From: Bacteroidales bacterium
Lineage (GTDB): Bacteria > Bacteroidota > Bacteroidia > Bacteroidales > Paludibacteraceae
DNA: 38,262 nt
NCBI GenBank assembly: GCA_012517575.1
Contig: JAAYUQ010000054.1
Span: forward strand, 1 to 38,262
Direction: 5' to 3'
The notes beneath the pieces are model-generated. The model had not been told where the DNA came from, made no database searches, and worked only from the letters and a program-made list of their open reading frames with translations. This document shows positions 7,965-17,976 of the stretch, piece after piece (position 1 is the first letter of the stretch; the number at the start of each line of letters is the position of its first letter). Made by a program: the position numbers and the translations under genes.

Positions 7965-9299
7965 TCAAACCCCAATTCCCTCATAGGTAAATCCCAATTC
8001 TTGAAGTTCTTTTTTGTCATAAATATTTCGTCCATCAAGAATCAAAGGATTTTTCATGGCTTTTCTGATTACGCCCCAACTCGGCATTCTGAATTCTTTC
8101 CATTCGGTAACCAACAAAAGAGCTTCCGATTCTAAAGCAGCATCGTAAATATCGGAAGCAAAATGAATTTGATCGACAAATTCCGTCAAATTTCTTTTCA
8201 ACGTTTTTTTTGTTTCAGGGATAGCCACCGGATCGAAAACACGAATATTGCATCCGGCTTTAGTCAATTTTTCTATCAGCAATAACGCAGGAGCTTCCCT
8301 AACATCATCTGTATTGGGTTTAAAAGACAATCCCCAAATGGCAATGGTTTTCCCTTTTAAATTCTCTCCTAAATGTTTGACCAACTTACGATATAGAATT
8401 TCTTTCTGCGTATCATTCACTTCCTCCACAGCTTTCAAGACTTTCATTTCATAGCCTTTCTCCTTTGCTGTTTGAATAAGCGCTTTAATATCTTTAGGGA
8501 AACAGGAACCACCGTAACCACATCCGGCATATAAGAATTTACTGCCAATCCGCTGATCAGTACCAATACCTTTTCTTACCATATTCACATCAGCTCCAAC
8601 AATTTCGCAAAGATTGGCGATATCGTTCATAAAACTGATCCGCGTTGCCAGCATCGAATTAGCTGCATATTTTGTCATTTCAGCAGAAGGAATATCCATA
8701 AAAATAACCCGAAAATTGTTGATCAGGAAAGGACGATATAAACGAGTAAAAATTTCACGCGCTTTATCACTTTCCACACCTACAATTACTCTGTCGGGAC
8801 TCATGAAATCGTTAATGGCATCTCCTTCCTTAAGAAATTCTGGATTTGAAGCCACATCAAATTCAATGGAAACTCCACGTTTATCCAATTCATTCTGGAT
8901 GGTTTGACGCACAAGTTTTGCAGTACCTACAGGAACTGTACTTTTGGTTACCAGCAATACATATTGATTCATATTTTGCCCTATGGTACGAGCCACATCC
9001 AATACATACCTCAAATCGGCGCTTCCATCTTCTCCCGGAGGCGTCCCCACTGCACTGAAAATTACCTGAACATTGTCCAGCACATCTGTCAGTCTTGTTG
9101 AAAAATGCAAACGACCGGCTTTTACATTGTGTAAAACCATATCTTCCAACCCCGGTTCATAAATTGGAATCACGCCATTTTTTAATTTCTCTATTTTTTG
9201 TTCATCGATATCAACACAAGTAACATCAATACCCATTTCGGCAAAACAAGTTCCAGTAACCAAACCAACATAACCGGTTCCAACAATAGCTATTTCCAT
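7965..9299 (-). CDS. ugd: UDP-glucose 6-dehydrogenase
   Basis: A 444-residue NAD-dependent dehydrogenase that oxidises UDP-glucose to UDP-glucuronate, a precursor for acidic capsule or exopolysaccharide. The N-terminal Rossmann motif is 'GTGYVG' (residues 7-12). The catalytic Cys266 is in 'GGSCFPKD', with Lys210 and Asn214 in 'AEMTKYAANSM'. Length matches the bacterial family. It lies in the exopolysaccharide operon 42 bases after fcl; the export permease follows. A related UDP-sugar dehydrogenase with another substrate is possible but less likely. Confidence 0.92.
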   Translation of the reverse strand: MEIAIVGTGYVGLVTGTCFAEMGIDVTCVDIDEQKIEKLKNGVIPIYEPGLEDMVLHNVKAGRLHFSTRLTDVLDNVQVIFSAVGTPPGEDGSADLRYVLDVARTIGQNMNQYVLLVTKSTVPVGTAKLVRQTIQNELDKRGVSIEFDVASNPEFLKEGDAINDFMSPDRVIVGVESDKAREIFTRLYRPFLINNFRVIFMDIPSAEMTKYAANSMLATRISFMNDIANLCEIVGADVNMVRKGIGTDQRIGSKFLYAGCGYGGSCFPKDIKALIQTAKEKGYEMKVLKAVEEVNDTQKEILYRKLVKHLGENLKGKTIAIWGLSFKPNTDDVREAPALLLIEKLTKAGCNIRVFDPVAIPETKKTLKRNLTEFVDQIHFASDIYDAALESEALLLVTEWKEFRMPSWGVIRKAMKNPLILDGRNIYDKKELQELGFTYEGIGV

Positions 9300-9339
9300 A
9301 TTATCAGGTTATAAATTAATATAATTTAAAAATGAAAAA

Positions 9340-10401
9340 TCAAGAGAAAACATAACTGTTTACCACTTGTCTGATACCATCTTCAAGACAAATTTGGGGT
9401 TTCCATCCCAAAGCACTCAGTTTGGAAACATCCAGCAATTTTCGTGGTGTTCCATCCGGTTTTGATGTATCCCAAATAATTTTCCCTTCGTAACCCACAA
9501 TTTTTTTAATCATCTCAGCCAGATCCTTTATCCGAATATCTTCTCCACAACCAATATTAACGTGAGAAGGAACTGTATCAGGAGCATCATAATGGAAAAA
9601 TAAATGAACAGCAGCGTCAGCCATATCATCAACGTGAAGAAATTCGCGAAGTGGACTGCCTGTTCCCCAAAGTGTAATGGAAACTTCCTGACCTTGACGT
9701 GAAATACCATACTTTTCAAGAACATTCAACAAAATTTCATCGCTGTAAGTGGCATTCACTCCCTCAATTGGATGTTTTTGAAAATCTTTTCTCAAATTTT
9801 CGAAATCGTTCTCCATCAAGTATTTTCCCAGTAGCATTTTTCTGATCAAAGCGGGTAATACATGCGATTTTTCAAGATCATAATTGTCATTTGGTCCGTA
9901 AAGATTGGTGGGCATCACCGAAATAAAATTACAACCATACTGAGCATGATAAGCTTCACACATTTTTATACCGGCTATTTTTGCAATGGCATAAGGTTCG
10001 TTGGTGGGTTCCAACTCGCCCGTAAGTAAATATTCTTCTTTGATAGGCTGTCTTGCCAAACGAGGATAAATACACGAAGATCCAAGAAATAAAAGTTTTT
10101 TTATTCCATGCAGATAACTTTGATGAATAACATGGTTCTGTATCATCAAATTTTCATAAATAAATTGTGCTCTCATGGTGTTGTTGGCAACAATTCCCCC
10201 CACTTTAGCTGCAGCCAGCACAACATATTCAGGTTGCTCTTTATCAAAAAATCGAGCCACAGCAAGTTCATTCAGTAAATCAAGTTCTTCCCTTATTCTC
10301 CCAACAATGTTTGAAAACCCTTTATTTTGCAGATTCCTCATGATGGCCGATCCAACCATTCCTCTGTGTCCGGCTATATAAATTTTGGAATTTTTATCCA
10401 T
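9340..10401 (-). CDS. fcl: GDP-L-fucose synthase
   Basis: A 353-residue short-chain dehydrogenase-type epimerase/reductase that turns GDP-4-keto-6-deoxymannose into GDP-L-fucose with NADPH. The nucleotide motif is 'GHRGMVGSA' near the start, with a 'GSSCIYP' catalytic Ser region and a Tyr-x-x-x-Lys pair in 'YAIAK'. I chose the ATG at 10401 ('[11 protein letters not shown]') rather than the frame start at 10443, which would overlap gmd and add 14 atypical residues. It directly follows gmd, so both steps from GDP-mannose to GDP-L-fucose are present. Its stop is TGA, which shows that TGA is a normal stop in this genome. Confidence 0.93.
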   Translation of the reverse strand: MDKNSKIYIAGHRGMVGSAIMRNLQNKGFSNIVGRIREELDLLNELAVARFFDKEQPEYVVLAAAKVGGIVANNTMRAQFIYENLMIQNHVIHQSYLHGIKKLLFLGSSCIYPRLARQPIKEEYLLTGELEPTNEPYAIAKIAGIKMCEAYHAQYGCNFISVMPTNLYGPNDNYDLEKSHVLPALIRKMLLGKYLMENDFENLRKDFQKHPIEGVNATYSDEILLNVLEKYGISRQGQEVSITLWGTGSPLREFLHVDDMADAAVHLFFHYDAPDTVPSHVNIGCGEDIRIKDLAEMIKKIVGYEGKIIWDTSKPDGTPRKLLDVSKLSALGWKPQICLEDGIRQVVNSYVFS

Positions 10402-10435
10402 CGTAATTTTTAAATTATTAACTTTTAAAAAATGC

Positions 10436-11590
10436 TTATTCAAAATAATTTAGCACTTTAAAACCACCATTTTTTAAATGAAGCTCCTTTTTCATCAGTT
10501 TAATATCCGACTGCATCATGTCTTTAATTAAAGCTTCCAAATCATATTCAGGTTGCCAGTTCAATTTTGTTCTGGCTTTTGTTGCATCGCCCATCAACAA
10601 ATCCACTTCAGTTGGACGAAAATAAGCCGGATCCACTTCCACCACGGGTTGCTTGATAGATTTAACAAAAGGTAAAATTTCTTCTCCAATTTTCTGAACA
10701 AAAATCGGCTCATCAATTTGCACAATGTATCCTTTTTCGTCCAAATCTTTTCCCTCAAAAGCTATGGTTAAACCCATTTGTGCAAAAGCCATCCGAACAA
10801 ACTCCCTTACTTCTGTGGTCTTGCCGGTGGCAATTACGTAATCATCAGGTTTGTCCTGCTGTAAAATCAGATACATGGCTTTAACGTAATCTTTGGCGTG
10901 TCCCCAGTCCCGCTTGGAGGACAAATTTCCCAAAAAAAGCTTTTTTTGCAAACCAAGAGCTATTCTGGCAGCAGCACGTGTAATTTTTCGGGTAACAAAC
11001 GTTTCTCCACGTAATGGCGATTCATGATTAAACAATATGCCATTACTGGCATGAATGCCATAAGCTTCTCTATAGTTTACCGTAATCCAGTAGCCATAAA
11101 GTTTTGCCACAGCATAAGGCGAACGGGGATAAAAAGGTGTTTTTTCGGTTTGTGGAGTTTGCTGAACCAAGCCATATAATTCGGAAGTAGAAGCCTGATA
11201 AAATTTCGTTTTTTCGGTAAGTCCCAATAAACGAATAGCTTCCAACAAACGTAACGTTCCTATTCCATCGGCATTGGCTGTATATTCCGGTGTATCAAAG
11301 CTCACTTTCACGTGGCTCATGGCAGCAAGATTGTAAATTTCGTCCGGCTGAGTTTCCTGAATAATTCTCGTCAAATTCAGCGAATCGGTCATATCCCCAT
11401 AATACAGAACAAAATTGCGGTTTTGTTCATGCGGATCCTGATACAAATGATCAATTCTGTCGGTATTAAACAATGAAGAACGACGTTTTATGCCATGAAC
11501 AAGATAACCTTTTTTCAGAAGAAAATCCGCCAGATAGGCACCATCCTGACCCGTAATGCCCGTAATTAATGCTACTTTTTTGTTTTCCAT
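10436..11590 (-). CDS. gmd: GDP-mannose 4,6-dehydratase
   Basis: A 384-residue enzyme that makes GDP-4-keto-6-deoxymannose, the first step to GDP-L-fucose. It shows the NADP-binding '[10 protein letters not shown]' (residues 11-20), 'STSELYG' with the catalytic Thr/Ser-Glu region, and Tyr-x-x-x-Lys in 'SPYAVAK'. The start is taken at the ATG at 11590 ('[11 protein letters not shown]'); the longer frame from 11614 adds eight residues not expected in the family. It lies between wzc and fcl in the exopolysaccharide operon. Confidence 0.94.
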   Translation of the reverse strand: MENKKVALITGITGQDGAYLADFLLKKGYLVHGIKRRSSLFNTDRIDHLYQDPHEQNRNFVLYYGDMTDSLNLTRIIQETQPDEIYNLAAMSHVKVSFDTPEYTANADGIGTLRLLEAIRLLGLTEKTKFYQASTSELYGLVQQTPQTEKTPFYPRSPYAVAKLYGYWITVNYREAYGIHASNGILFNHESPLRGETFVTRKITRAAARIALGLQKKLFLGNLSSKRDWGHAKDYVKAMYLILQQDKPDDYVIATGKTTEVREFVRMAFAQMGLTIAFEGKDLDEKGYIVQIDEPIFVQKIGEEILPFVKSIKQPVVEVDPAYFRPTEVDLLMGDATKARTKLNWQPEYDLEALIKDMMQSDIKLMKKELHLKNGGFKVLNYFE

Positions 11591-11630
11591 AATGCTAAAT
11601 ATTTGATAAAGCAATCACTTTAAAACTCAA

Positions 11631-14003
11631 TTATATTTCATTACTATCATCGTAATACTTGCGGTAATTATCGGTATTTCTTTGACCTTTTGAAGTATAG
11701 TACCCATATTTAGAAGAATATCCATATTTATAGGAATAATAATTCCCATCTGTTTCAACATCAGTAAATACCACATAAAAATTGGTCAATTTATCGGTTA
11801 CAATCTGATTCACAACATTTTTGAAAAATTCTTTATTTGTCTTATTGTTCCTCACTACCAATAAATTCACATCAGCCAACGCGGCCAGAGAAAAGCTGTC
11901 GGTAACCAAACCTATGGGACTCGAATCGAGAAGGATATAATCATATCGTTTTCTCAATTCACCAATCATTTCAATAATTTTGTCCGAACGAATCAATTCA
12001 GCAGGATTAGGAGGAACCGTACCAGCAAAAATCACATCGTAATTCACTTCTGGAATTACATGAATAATTTCATCCAGCGTACATTCATTAATCAGATAAT
12101 TGGTAACTCCTTTGGGATGATGCATATTGAAACGCCTGTTTATGGCCGGTTTTCTGATATCCATGTCTACCAATAAAGTTTTATTTCCTGTCATCCCGTA
12201 AACACCGGCCATATTGGTAGAAAAAAAAGTTTTACCGTCACCTGCATCCACAGAAGTTACCATAATTACAATATCCGTCTTTCGACGCACAACAAATTCA
12301 ATACGGGTACGAATTACCCTAAACATTTCGGTAAAGGAGGATTTTGGATTTTTCAGAGTTAAATTAGGCAAGTCGTTTTTTGCATGACGAATCATACCAA
12401 TAACCGGAAACGCTGATTTTTTTTCAATATCTTTTATCGAACGAATGGTATTATTCGACACTTCTTTCAGTACAATAATCAAAGTAGGGATAAGAAAACC
12501 CAAAAGTATGAAAACGAGCATGTTGTTCGATTTCTCATCTTCGTTGATCACCGCCAAAGTGCGAGCTTTGTCCAATATGTTGTTATCCGGAGTATTGGAA
12601 GCTTTTTGAATTTCAGCTTCTGCCCTTTTTTGCAGGAAAAAAGTATAATAATTGTCGTTGACCTTGTAATTTCTTTCGATACCTATCATTTCCAGTTCTT
12701 TCTTGGGCAATTCGGCTATTTGAGCGTTTAGTTCGGCAAGAAGACGATTGACTTCATTTTTTTCGATTTCCAATGAAGCCCTCATGTTTTTTATCAATTC
12801 AAAAATGGATATTTTAACATTTTCTATAGCTTTTGTATACTTGGCATAATATAAATTTTTCTCGGTCAACTCGCTACGTTGCAAATATAGGTCGTTGATT
12901 TGTTGAACTAACTGCATTAACATAGGTTCATTTAATCCAAGATTTGAAGGAGCAACCACTGTTCCTTCTTCAAAATTACCGGTGAGGTATTTGGTCAAAT
13001 AATTCAAATAAGTCTCTTTGAGCTTTAATTCGGCTTTCTTTTCATCTAACGAGTTGGCCTTACTCATCAGCTCTCCTCCATGACTCGAAATATCGATTAT
13101 TTGGTTATCTTTTCTGAATCGTGTCATCTCATCTTCTGAAACTGATAAAGATTTTGATACTTCAGACAACTGTTCATTAATAAATTGAATGGTTTTGGAG
13201 GCTACATCGTTTTTCTTTTTCAAATTTTCTTCCAGATAAGTTTCGCTCAGCTTATTGATAAAATCTACATCTCGCTCAGGTGTTTCGCTACTCAATGAAA
13301 TCTCCAGAACCGAAGAGCCTTCAATTACATACTTTGAACTTAATCTCGATTTAAAATCTGCAATTAGCGATTCCCTTGTACGGAAACGGAAATACATTTC
13401 AAATTCCCTATAGTTGTTCACACCTATTACAGTCATAAAAAACAAATTATGCTGAAGAGGCACACCCAAACGTCCGTTAATTGGAGAACCGGGAATATTT
13501 CTTTCGTTTTGAGGATTGATTGTAAAAGTACCATCTGGATGAAGCGAAATTTTATAAAGCAATTCATAAGCTTCCGGAGCCACATAATCGGTTTCAATGA
13601 TAATGGGAGTAGTTTTATAAAGATTTCTTGTTTTAAAACGGCCGATAGTCAAATAGTCCACTTTCATAAAGGGCAAACTGTCCACTACTTTACCAATCAA
13701 GTCGTATGAATTAAGGATAATCACTTGGTTGTTGACACTTTGATAGGCATCTTCCAAACCAAACCCCTGCATGAAATTTTGTGTGGCGGAACGATATTTG
13801 TTTTCATTGATAATTATTGTCCCAACGCTCTGATAGATAGGCATCCAACTTCTGTTTTTCAAATATCCCCCTATAAGAAAGGCGGGAATAAATATCAAAA
13901 ACAAATACCAGTTTTTGATGAAAAGATGAAGCCACTTTTGGAAATCAAAGGAAGATTCTTCTTCTGTAAAGTTTTGGTTAATATTGTCTGTTTCCGGATT
14001 CAT
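11631..14003 (-). CDS. wzc: Polysaccharide co-polymerase / BY-type tyrosine kinase (Wzc)
   Basis: A 790-residue inner-membrane protein. It has an N-terminal Wzz domain with a first membrane helix (about 32-50), a long periplasmic coiled region, a second helix (about 493-513), and a cytoplasmic kinase. The kinase has Walker A 'DAGDGKT', Walker A' 'LLVDMDIRKP' and Walker B 'YILLDSSP'. The tail carries about eleven tyrosines in its last 37 residues, the autophosphorylation cluster that controls polymer length and export. The two outer-membrane export lipoproteins are upstream. Wzc normally belongs to Wzy-dependent systems, yet the only exporter seen here is an ABC permease. Confidence 0.93.
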   Translation of the reverse strand: MNPETDNINQNFTEEESSFDFQKWLHLFIKNWYLFLIFIPAFLIGGYLKNRSWMPIYQSVGTIIINENKYRSATQNFMQGFGLEDAYQSVNNQVIILNSYDLIGKVVDSLPFMKVDYLTIGRFKTRNLYKTTPIIIETDYVAPEAYELLYKISLHPDGTFTINPQNERNIPGSPINGRLGVPLQHNLFFMTVIGVNNYREFEMYFRFRTRESLIADFKSRLSSKYVIEGSSVLEISLSSETPERDVDFINKLSETYLEENLKKKNDVASKTIQFINEQLSEVSKSLSVSEDEMTRFRKDNQIIDISSHGGELMSKANSLDEKKAELKLKETYLNYLTKYLTGNFEEGTVVAPSNLGLNEPMLMQLVQQINDLYLQRSELTEKNLYYAKYTKAIENVKISIFELIKNMRASLEIEKNEVNRLLAELNAQIAELPKKELEMIGIERNYKVNDNYYTFFLQKRAEAEIQKASNTPDNNILDKARTLAVINEDEKSNNMLVFILLGFLIPTLIIVLKEVSNNTIRSIKDIEKKSAFPVIGMIRHAKNDLPNLTLKNPKSSFTEMFRVIRTRIEFVVRRKTDIVIMVTSVDAGDGKTFFSTNMAGVYGMTGNKTLLVDMDIRKPAINRRFNMHHPKGVTNYLINECTLDEIIHVIPEVNYDVIFAGTVPPNPAELIRSDKIIEMIGELRKRYDYILLDSSPIGLVTDSFSLAALADVNLLVVRNNKTNKEFFKNVVNQIVTDKLTNFYVVFTDVETDGNYYSYKYGYSSKYGYYTSKGQRNTDNYRKYYDDSNEI

Positions 14004-14037
14004 ATCTTAGAATTAACGATCGATTTATGCTGTGAAT

Positions 14038-14784
14038 TTACAATTTGATATAATATAAAACGCTGAACAATAAAGATAAAGAAGATGAAATTAACCCAAG
14101 AAACGAAGAATAATTGTTCACTTTAAAAAAACTTGATGAAGCTCGCTGCACATAAATAATGTCATTGGGGTAAACATAATAGTATTTTGATTCTATTACA
14201 CTTGCCGGACGAATATCAAACTCCAATATTTCGGTTTTTCCTTCCTCTGCCCGCAAAATTTTCACATGTCTGAAGTCTCCCGAAAGCTTCAAATCACCTG
14301 ACATGGCCAAAGCCTGATAAATAGTAAGTTTATCTTTATAAACGGGAAAAACTCCCGTTCCAGCTTCTCCGATGACCGTAAAAGACTTATTGGCAATGCT
14401 TAGCTTTACTTCAGCATCAGGAATAATTTCCCTGAATTCCTTCTTCAACAAATTTTCAGCTTCATTTATGGTTAATCCTTTTACCTGAACACGATTTAAA
14501 AAGGGAATATCCACCGTACCATCCGGATAAACCCGGTAAGAAATCATCTGGTTGGTGTTGACCGACTGATTGGGAGATATAAGCTTTGAAATGGTTTCAT
14601 CGGTAGTAATCAGACGGAAAATAATTTCATCATTGACACAAATTTTATAATCCGAATAATCTTCCCTAGCATAAACGGGAAGCGACTTGTTTTCCTGCAA
14701 AAGTCCGATACTCTTGTAATTATAACAGGAAGAAAAAGACAAAACAACCAAAACTGTAAAAATTATATGCAGTAAATGTTTCAT
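14038..14784 (-). CDS. Outer-membrane polysaccharide export lipoprotein (Wza-like, second copy)
   Basis: A 248-residue lipoprotein with signal peptide and lipobox ending 'SFSSC' near residue 20. It has a polysaccharide export (Poly_export) domain with 'YRVYPDGTVDIPFLNRVQVKGLTINEAE', then a SLBB-like part. A final hydrophobic helix (last about 23 residues) would correspond to the Wza outer-membrane helix. It is shorter than E. coli Wza, as is common in Bacteroidota. It is a paralogue of the preceding gene, separated by only 18 bases, and ends 34 bases before wzc. Confidence 0.88.
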   Translation of the reverse strand: MKHLLHIIFTVLVVLSFSSCYNYKSIGLLQENKSLPVYAREDYSDYKICVNDEIIFRLITTDETISKLISPNQSVNTNQMISYRVYPDGTVDIPFLNRVQVKGLTINEAENLLKKEFREIIPDAEVKLSIANKSFTVIGEAGTGVFPVYKDKLTIYQALAMSGDLKLSGDFRHVKILRAEEGKTEILEFDIRPASVIESKYYYVYPNDIIYVQRASSSFFKVNNYSSFLGLISSSLSLLFSVLYYIKL

Positions 14785-14802
14785 AATTTTCCCTTCAATC
14801 GA

Positions 14803-15585
14803 TTAACGGGCCAAACCATAAATAAAAATTCCAAAAGAAAGAGTGGCAAATACAGTTGATAGTAGTGAAGCAAAGGATGTTACACTGAAAAACTGCTCAT
14901 TCATGTCCTGAATGTAAATAACATCGTTAGGTTCAACGTAATAAAATTCTGAGTGAATAATATCCACACTTCGCACGTCAAAAAACTTCACTTGAGTACC
15001 TCGATTTGTCTCTCTGATAATTCTTATTTTACTTCTGTCGCCATAAGTATCAATATCGCCTGCCATTGCCAGCGCTTCAAAAATATTAATTTTTTCTTTA
15101 TTTAAAGGATATCTGCCGGTTGCGCCACCTCCAATAACACTGAAAAATCTGCCAGTAATCCTTACATCTACACTGCTGATTTCAAAAACCGGTCGAATCA
15201 ATTTTTCCAGTGTTTCTTTGGCTTCTCTCACAGTCTGACCTTCCAAATATACTTCTCCAATCATGGGCAAATTCACTTTGCCGGAAGGTTGAATCAAATA
15301 AGTGTATAATTCGTTTCCGGATGAAGAACCCGACATGGCTAATTGCTCTATATTGCTGCTACCATTGAGCAAAGCATTGGTTTTCTCGTCCCATGAATAA
15401 ATCTTTATGAAAACCCTATCGCCTTTTTTTAACTTGTAATCATTGAATGAAAATGTATCCTTGTAAGCGGGAATAGCAGCATTGGGTTGCTGTAAATAAT
15501 TAATTTTGTGTGCAGTAATACACGAAGAAAATTGCACTACTAAAATCAGAACAACTATATTGGAAAACTTTGAAATATGATTCAT
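14803..15585 (-). CDS. Outer-membrane polysaccharide export lipoprotein (Wza-like, first copy)
   Basis: A 260-residue lipoprotein with signal peptide and lipobox ending 'QFSSC'. Its Poly_export domain contains 'YLIQPSGKVNLPMIGEVYLEG', and it ends in a hydrophobic helix. It resembles the next gene along its full length and opens the exopolysaccharide operon. I chose the ATG at 15585 because it gives a normal lipoprotein signal; the longer frame from 15633 begins upstream of a likely -7 box (15615-15622). Why there are two different copies is unknown. They may form a mixed ring or serve different polymers. Confidence 0.87.
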   Translation of the reverse strand: MNHISKFSNIVVLILVVQFSSCITAHKINYLQQPNAAIPAYKDTFSFNDYKLKKGDRVFIKIYSWDEKTNALLNGSSNIEQLAMSGSSSGNELYTYLIQPSGKVNLPMIGEVYLEGQTVREAKETLEKLIRPVFEISSVDVRITGRFFSVIGGGATGRYPLNKEKINIFEALAMAGDIDTYGDRSKIRIIRETNRGTQVKFFDVRSVDIIHSEFYYVEPNDVIYIQDMNEQFFSVTSFASLLSTVFATLSFGIFIYGLAR

Positions 15586-15614
15586 CCCAAGATTTAAGTT
15601 TATAAAATAGTCGA

Positions 15615-15622
15615 CAAAGTTA
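15615..15622 (-). promoter_or_regulatory. Possible -7 box of the exopolysaccharide operon
   Basis: On the minus strand this reads TAACTTTG, 30 bases before the first wza-like ATG. No matching TTTG is found at the usual distance, so the promoter is only partly supported. Confidence 0.35.
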
Positions 15623-15793
15623 ATCAAAATCACTAAAGAAATATAACTTTACAAAAAATTTAAAAACACAACTATCATGAAAAATTTAATGTTAACCTAA
15701 AGTTAGCAACCATTGCTACAAAAGACACATACAAATATAATTAAAATTCTGATTCATTGAAATTCCATCGTTATTTTTTAAATCATAAGTTTT

Positions 15794-15823
15794 TTTGTTT
15801 TTGAAAAGAAAAATGTACCTTTG
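15794..15823 (+). promoter_or_regulatory. Promoter of the T9SS cargo gene
   Basis: TTTG at 15794-15797 and TACCTTTG at 15816-15823 are 18 bases apart, matching the Bacteroidota consensus. The ATG lies 36 bases downstream. Confidence 0.65.
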
Positions 15824-15859
15824 TTCAAATTCAAAATCTGACGTTATTATTCAGGTTCT

Positions 15860-17107
15860 ATGAAAAAACTTACGATTTTCTTTTGCTTTTTTCTTTCTGT
15901 CATGTCCGTTTCGGCTCAGCTTGACGCAACTGGCAATTATGCTGTATATCAAAATTTTACAGGTGTAGATTATCTTTTCGTTTTTAATGGTATTTTGCCC
16001 GAAACAGAAATTCGTTATACGGGAAGCGGCGATAATGTGAAGTGGTACAAGTTTTCGGATCTGACTGCTCCATGCAGTACTTTTCCGTACATATATCCTG
16101 AAGATGTCACAGGATATGTTTTGGATGTCGATGGTCAACAAACAACGGTTTGGGTAATCGATTACCAAAACTATTTGCCTGTTTTTCATGCTCTGACTCC
16201 TGACGAATCGGCCGATAATCAGTGTAACGAGTTAACTTTGTTGCTCGATGCCGATGTGCCTGAATTGTATTATTATACTTTAACTGGTATTCGTAGAAAA
16301 ATCGATAGAAATTTTACGCTCAGTTACCAGACTTTGGAATGGGATAACGAATGGAAGACTGTCGAGAAAACGAAAACCATCACACTTCCGGTTACTGATA
16401 TTACTGTGCCGGCCCCATTGTGCAATACCCAATTTTCTTTGAAGGGTGATCAGTTTGCATCCGAACCATCTTTGGGTATTCAGCCAATCGAAATAATTTC
16501 TTCAATGTACGCTGCTGTTTCTCTGGAATGCCATATAAAATACACAACCACAGAACGTATTGAAAAAAATGAAGATGAACGTCCAACTTCGGATGCATTA
16601 AGCGGTTCAGCTCCATTGGAAATGTTTTTCAATGCTGAAGTAAACAATGCGGGAACCATTTTTTACAAATGGGATATTTATAAAGATAATCAGTTGATGG
16701 TTTCCCGTTCCGATAAAGAACACCGTTACACTTTTTCGGAAGCCGGAACTTATAACGTTAAACTGACGGTGAACAATGAGTATTGTTCGGCATCCGATTC
16801 TGTATCGGTTTCTGTCAGCGCTTCCGATCTTCAAGTACCAAACGTGTTTACTCCCAATGGCGATGGGATTAATGACGAATTCAGGGTGGCTTACAAATCA
16901 TTGGTTAGTTTCGATGCACGTGTTTATAATCGATGGGGTAGAATGGTTTATCACTGGAACAATCCACAAAAAGGCTGGGACGGAACCATAGGCGGGAAAA
17001 AAGCACCCACTGGAGCCTATTTTTATGTAATAAAAGCTGTTGGAGCCGATGGCATAAAATATTCTAAAAAAGGAGACATTAATTTATTGAGAGGAAAAGA
17101 AAATTGA
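15860..17107 (+). CDS. Secreted protein with PKD-like domain and type B T9SS sorting domain
   Basis: A 415-residue protein with a signal peptide ('MKKLTIFFCFFLSVMSVSAQ'). A unique N-terminal region (about 25-210) has no family I recognise. A PKD-like beta-sandwich follows (about 245-320, with 'HRYTFSEAGTYNVKLTV'), then a gliding-motility-type C-terminal domain (about 325-415, 'PNVFTPNGDGINDEF' and 'YNRWGRMVY'). That last domain is the type B signal for the type IX secretion system, so the protein should be exported across the outer membrane and exposed or released. No T9SS machinery is in the window. It is divergent from the exopolysaccharide operon, and its stop is TGA. Confidence 0.85.
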   Translation: MKKLTIFFCFFLSVMSVSAQLDATGNYAVYQNFTGVDYLFVFNGILPETEIRYTGSGDNVKWYKFSDLTAPCSTFPYIYPEDVTGYVLDVDGQQTTVWVIDYQNYLPVFHALTPDESADNQCNELTLLLDADVPELYYYTLTGIRRKIDRNFTLSYQTLEWDNEWKTVEKTKTITLPVTDITVPAPLCNTQFSLKGDQFASEPSLGIQPIEIISSMYAAVSLECHIKYTTTERIEKNEDERPTSDALSGSAPLEMFFNAEVNNAGTIFYKWDIYKDNQLMVSRSDKEHRYTFSEAGTYNVKLTVNNEYCSASDSVSVSVSASDLQVPNVFTPNGDGINDEFRVAYKSLVSFDARVYNRWGRMVYHWNNPQKGWDGTIGGKKAPTGAYFYVIKAVGADGIKYSKKGDINLLRGKEN

Positions 17108-17187
17108 AATTTTAATTCTCTCTTTTGCCGCATGGAAATTTTATCGAATAATTTCCTGAATTGATGTATAAAAGAAATGATTAGTTT

Positions 17188-17955
17188 TCAATTGGTTGGT
17201 TTTTCCATTAAATACATACTGCATACGCCAAAAGTAAATTTTTTGTATTTAACCAGTTTAAATCCATTGTTTTGAAGGATTTCAATCATTTCTTTTCCTT
17301 TTGGAAAAGCTTGCATGGAAGAAGTCAGGTATCTATAAGCGTTTTGGTCAGAAGATAAATATTTTGCCGTTTGATGCACAAAAAGCTTAATATAAAGTCG
17401 GTATCCTTTCATCAACCAACCCTTTTGAGGTTCATTTAACTCAAGTATCAATAAATGACCTTCCGGTTTCAGCACACGATAAATTTGATGCAAGCTTTCT
17501 TCCAATTTTTCAAAATTCCGAACGCCAAAAGCTATGGTTACGGCATCAAAAGAGTTGTTGTCAAAACTGAGTTGAGAACAATCCATCACTTGAAGTTCTA
17601 TTTTTTCAGAAAGTCCGGCATGTATAATTTTTTCTTTGCCAATTTCCAGCATTTTCGGTGAAATATCAATCCCTGTTACTTTTTCGGGATTCAAATACCG
17701 AAAAGCTTTGATACACATATCGGCCGTGCCTGCCGCCACATCAAGAATTTGCATGGGATGGAAGCGTTTGAGTGAACTCAGTGCGCGTTTTCTCCATAAT
17801 TTTGCAAAACCCCACGACATCAAATCGTTAAATTTATCGTACTGAGCAGCTATGGTGTCGAACATGCGTACCAATTGTTCTGTTTTTCCATCCTTTTCAT
17901 TGTATGGCTTAACTTCCTGAAAAGTGTATTTGTTGGTTCTTTTTTCTTTTTCCAT
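17188..17955 (-). CDS. menG: Demethylmenaquinone methyltransferase
   Basis: A 255-residue SAM-dependent methyltransferase of the UbiE/MenG family, which makes menaquinone from demethylmenaquinone. Motif I is 'ILDVAAGTADM', with the family signatures 'FDTIAAQYDKFNDLMSWG' near the N-terminus and 'VTIAFGVRNF' in the middle. In Bacteroidota the quinone is menaquinone, so the MenG role is the likely one. The ATG at 17955 was chosen over the frame start at 17979, because the upstream -7 box (17977-17984) overlaps the longer version. It is divergent from the B12 riboswitch gene. Confidence 0.92.
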   Translation of the reverse strand: MEKEKRTNKYTFQEVKPYNEKDGKTEQLVRMFDTIAAQYDKFNDLMSWGFAKLWRKRALSSLKRFHPMQILDVAAGTADMCIKAFRYLNPEKVTGIDISPKMLEIGKEKIIHAGLSEKIELQVMDCSQLSFDNNSFDAVTIAFGVRNFEKLEESLHQIYRVLKPEGHLLILELNEPQKGWLMKGYRLYIKLFVHQTAKYLSSDQNAYRYLTSSMQAFPKGKEMIEILQNNGFKLVKYKKFTFGVCSMYLMEKPTN

Positions 17956-17976
17956 TTTAAACTTAAAATTTGTCTG

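Noticed and set aside
13725-14048. 107-codon plus-strand frame opposite the start of wzc
   Set aside because: It is antisense to a well supported gene and shows no recognisable motif.
17134-17156. Hairpin between the T9SS gene and menG as a terminator
   Set aside because: Seven AT-rich base pairs and no T-run; too weak to call.
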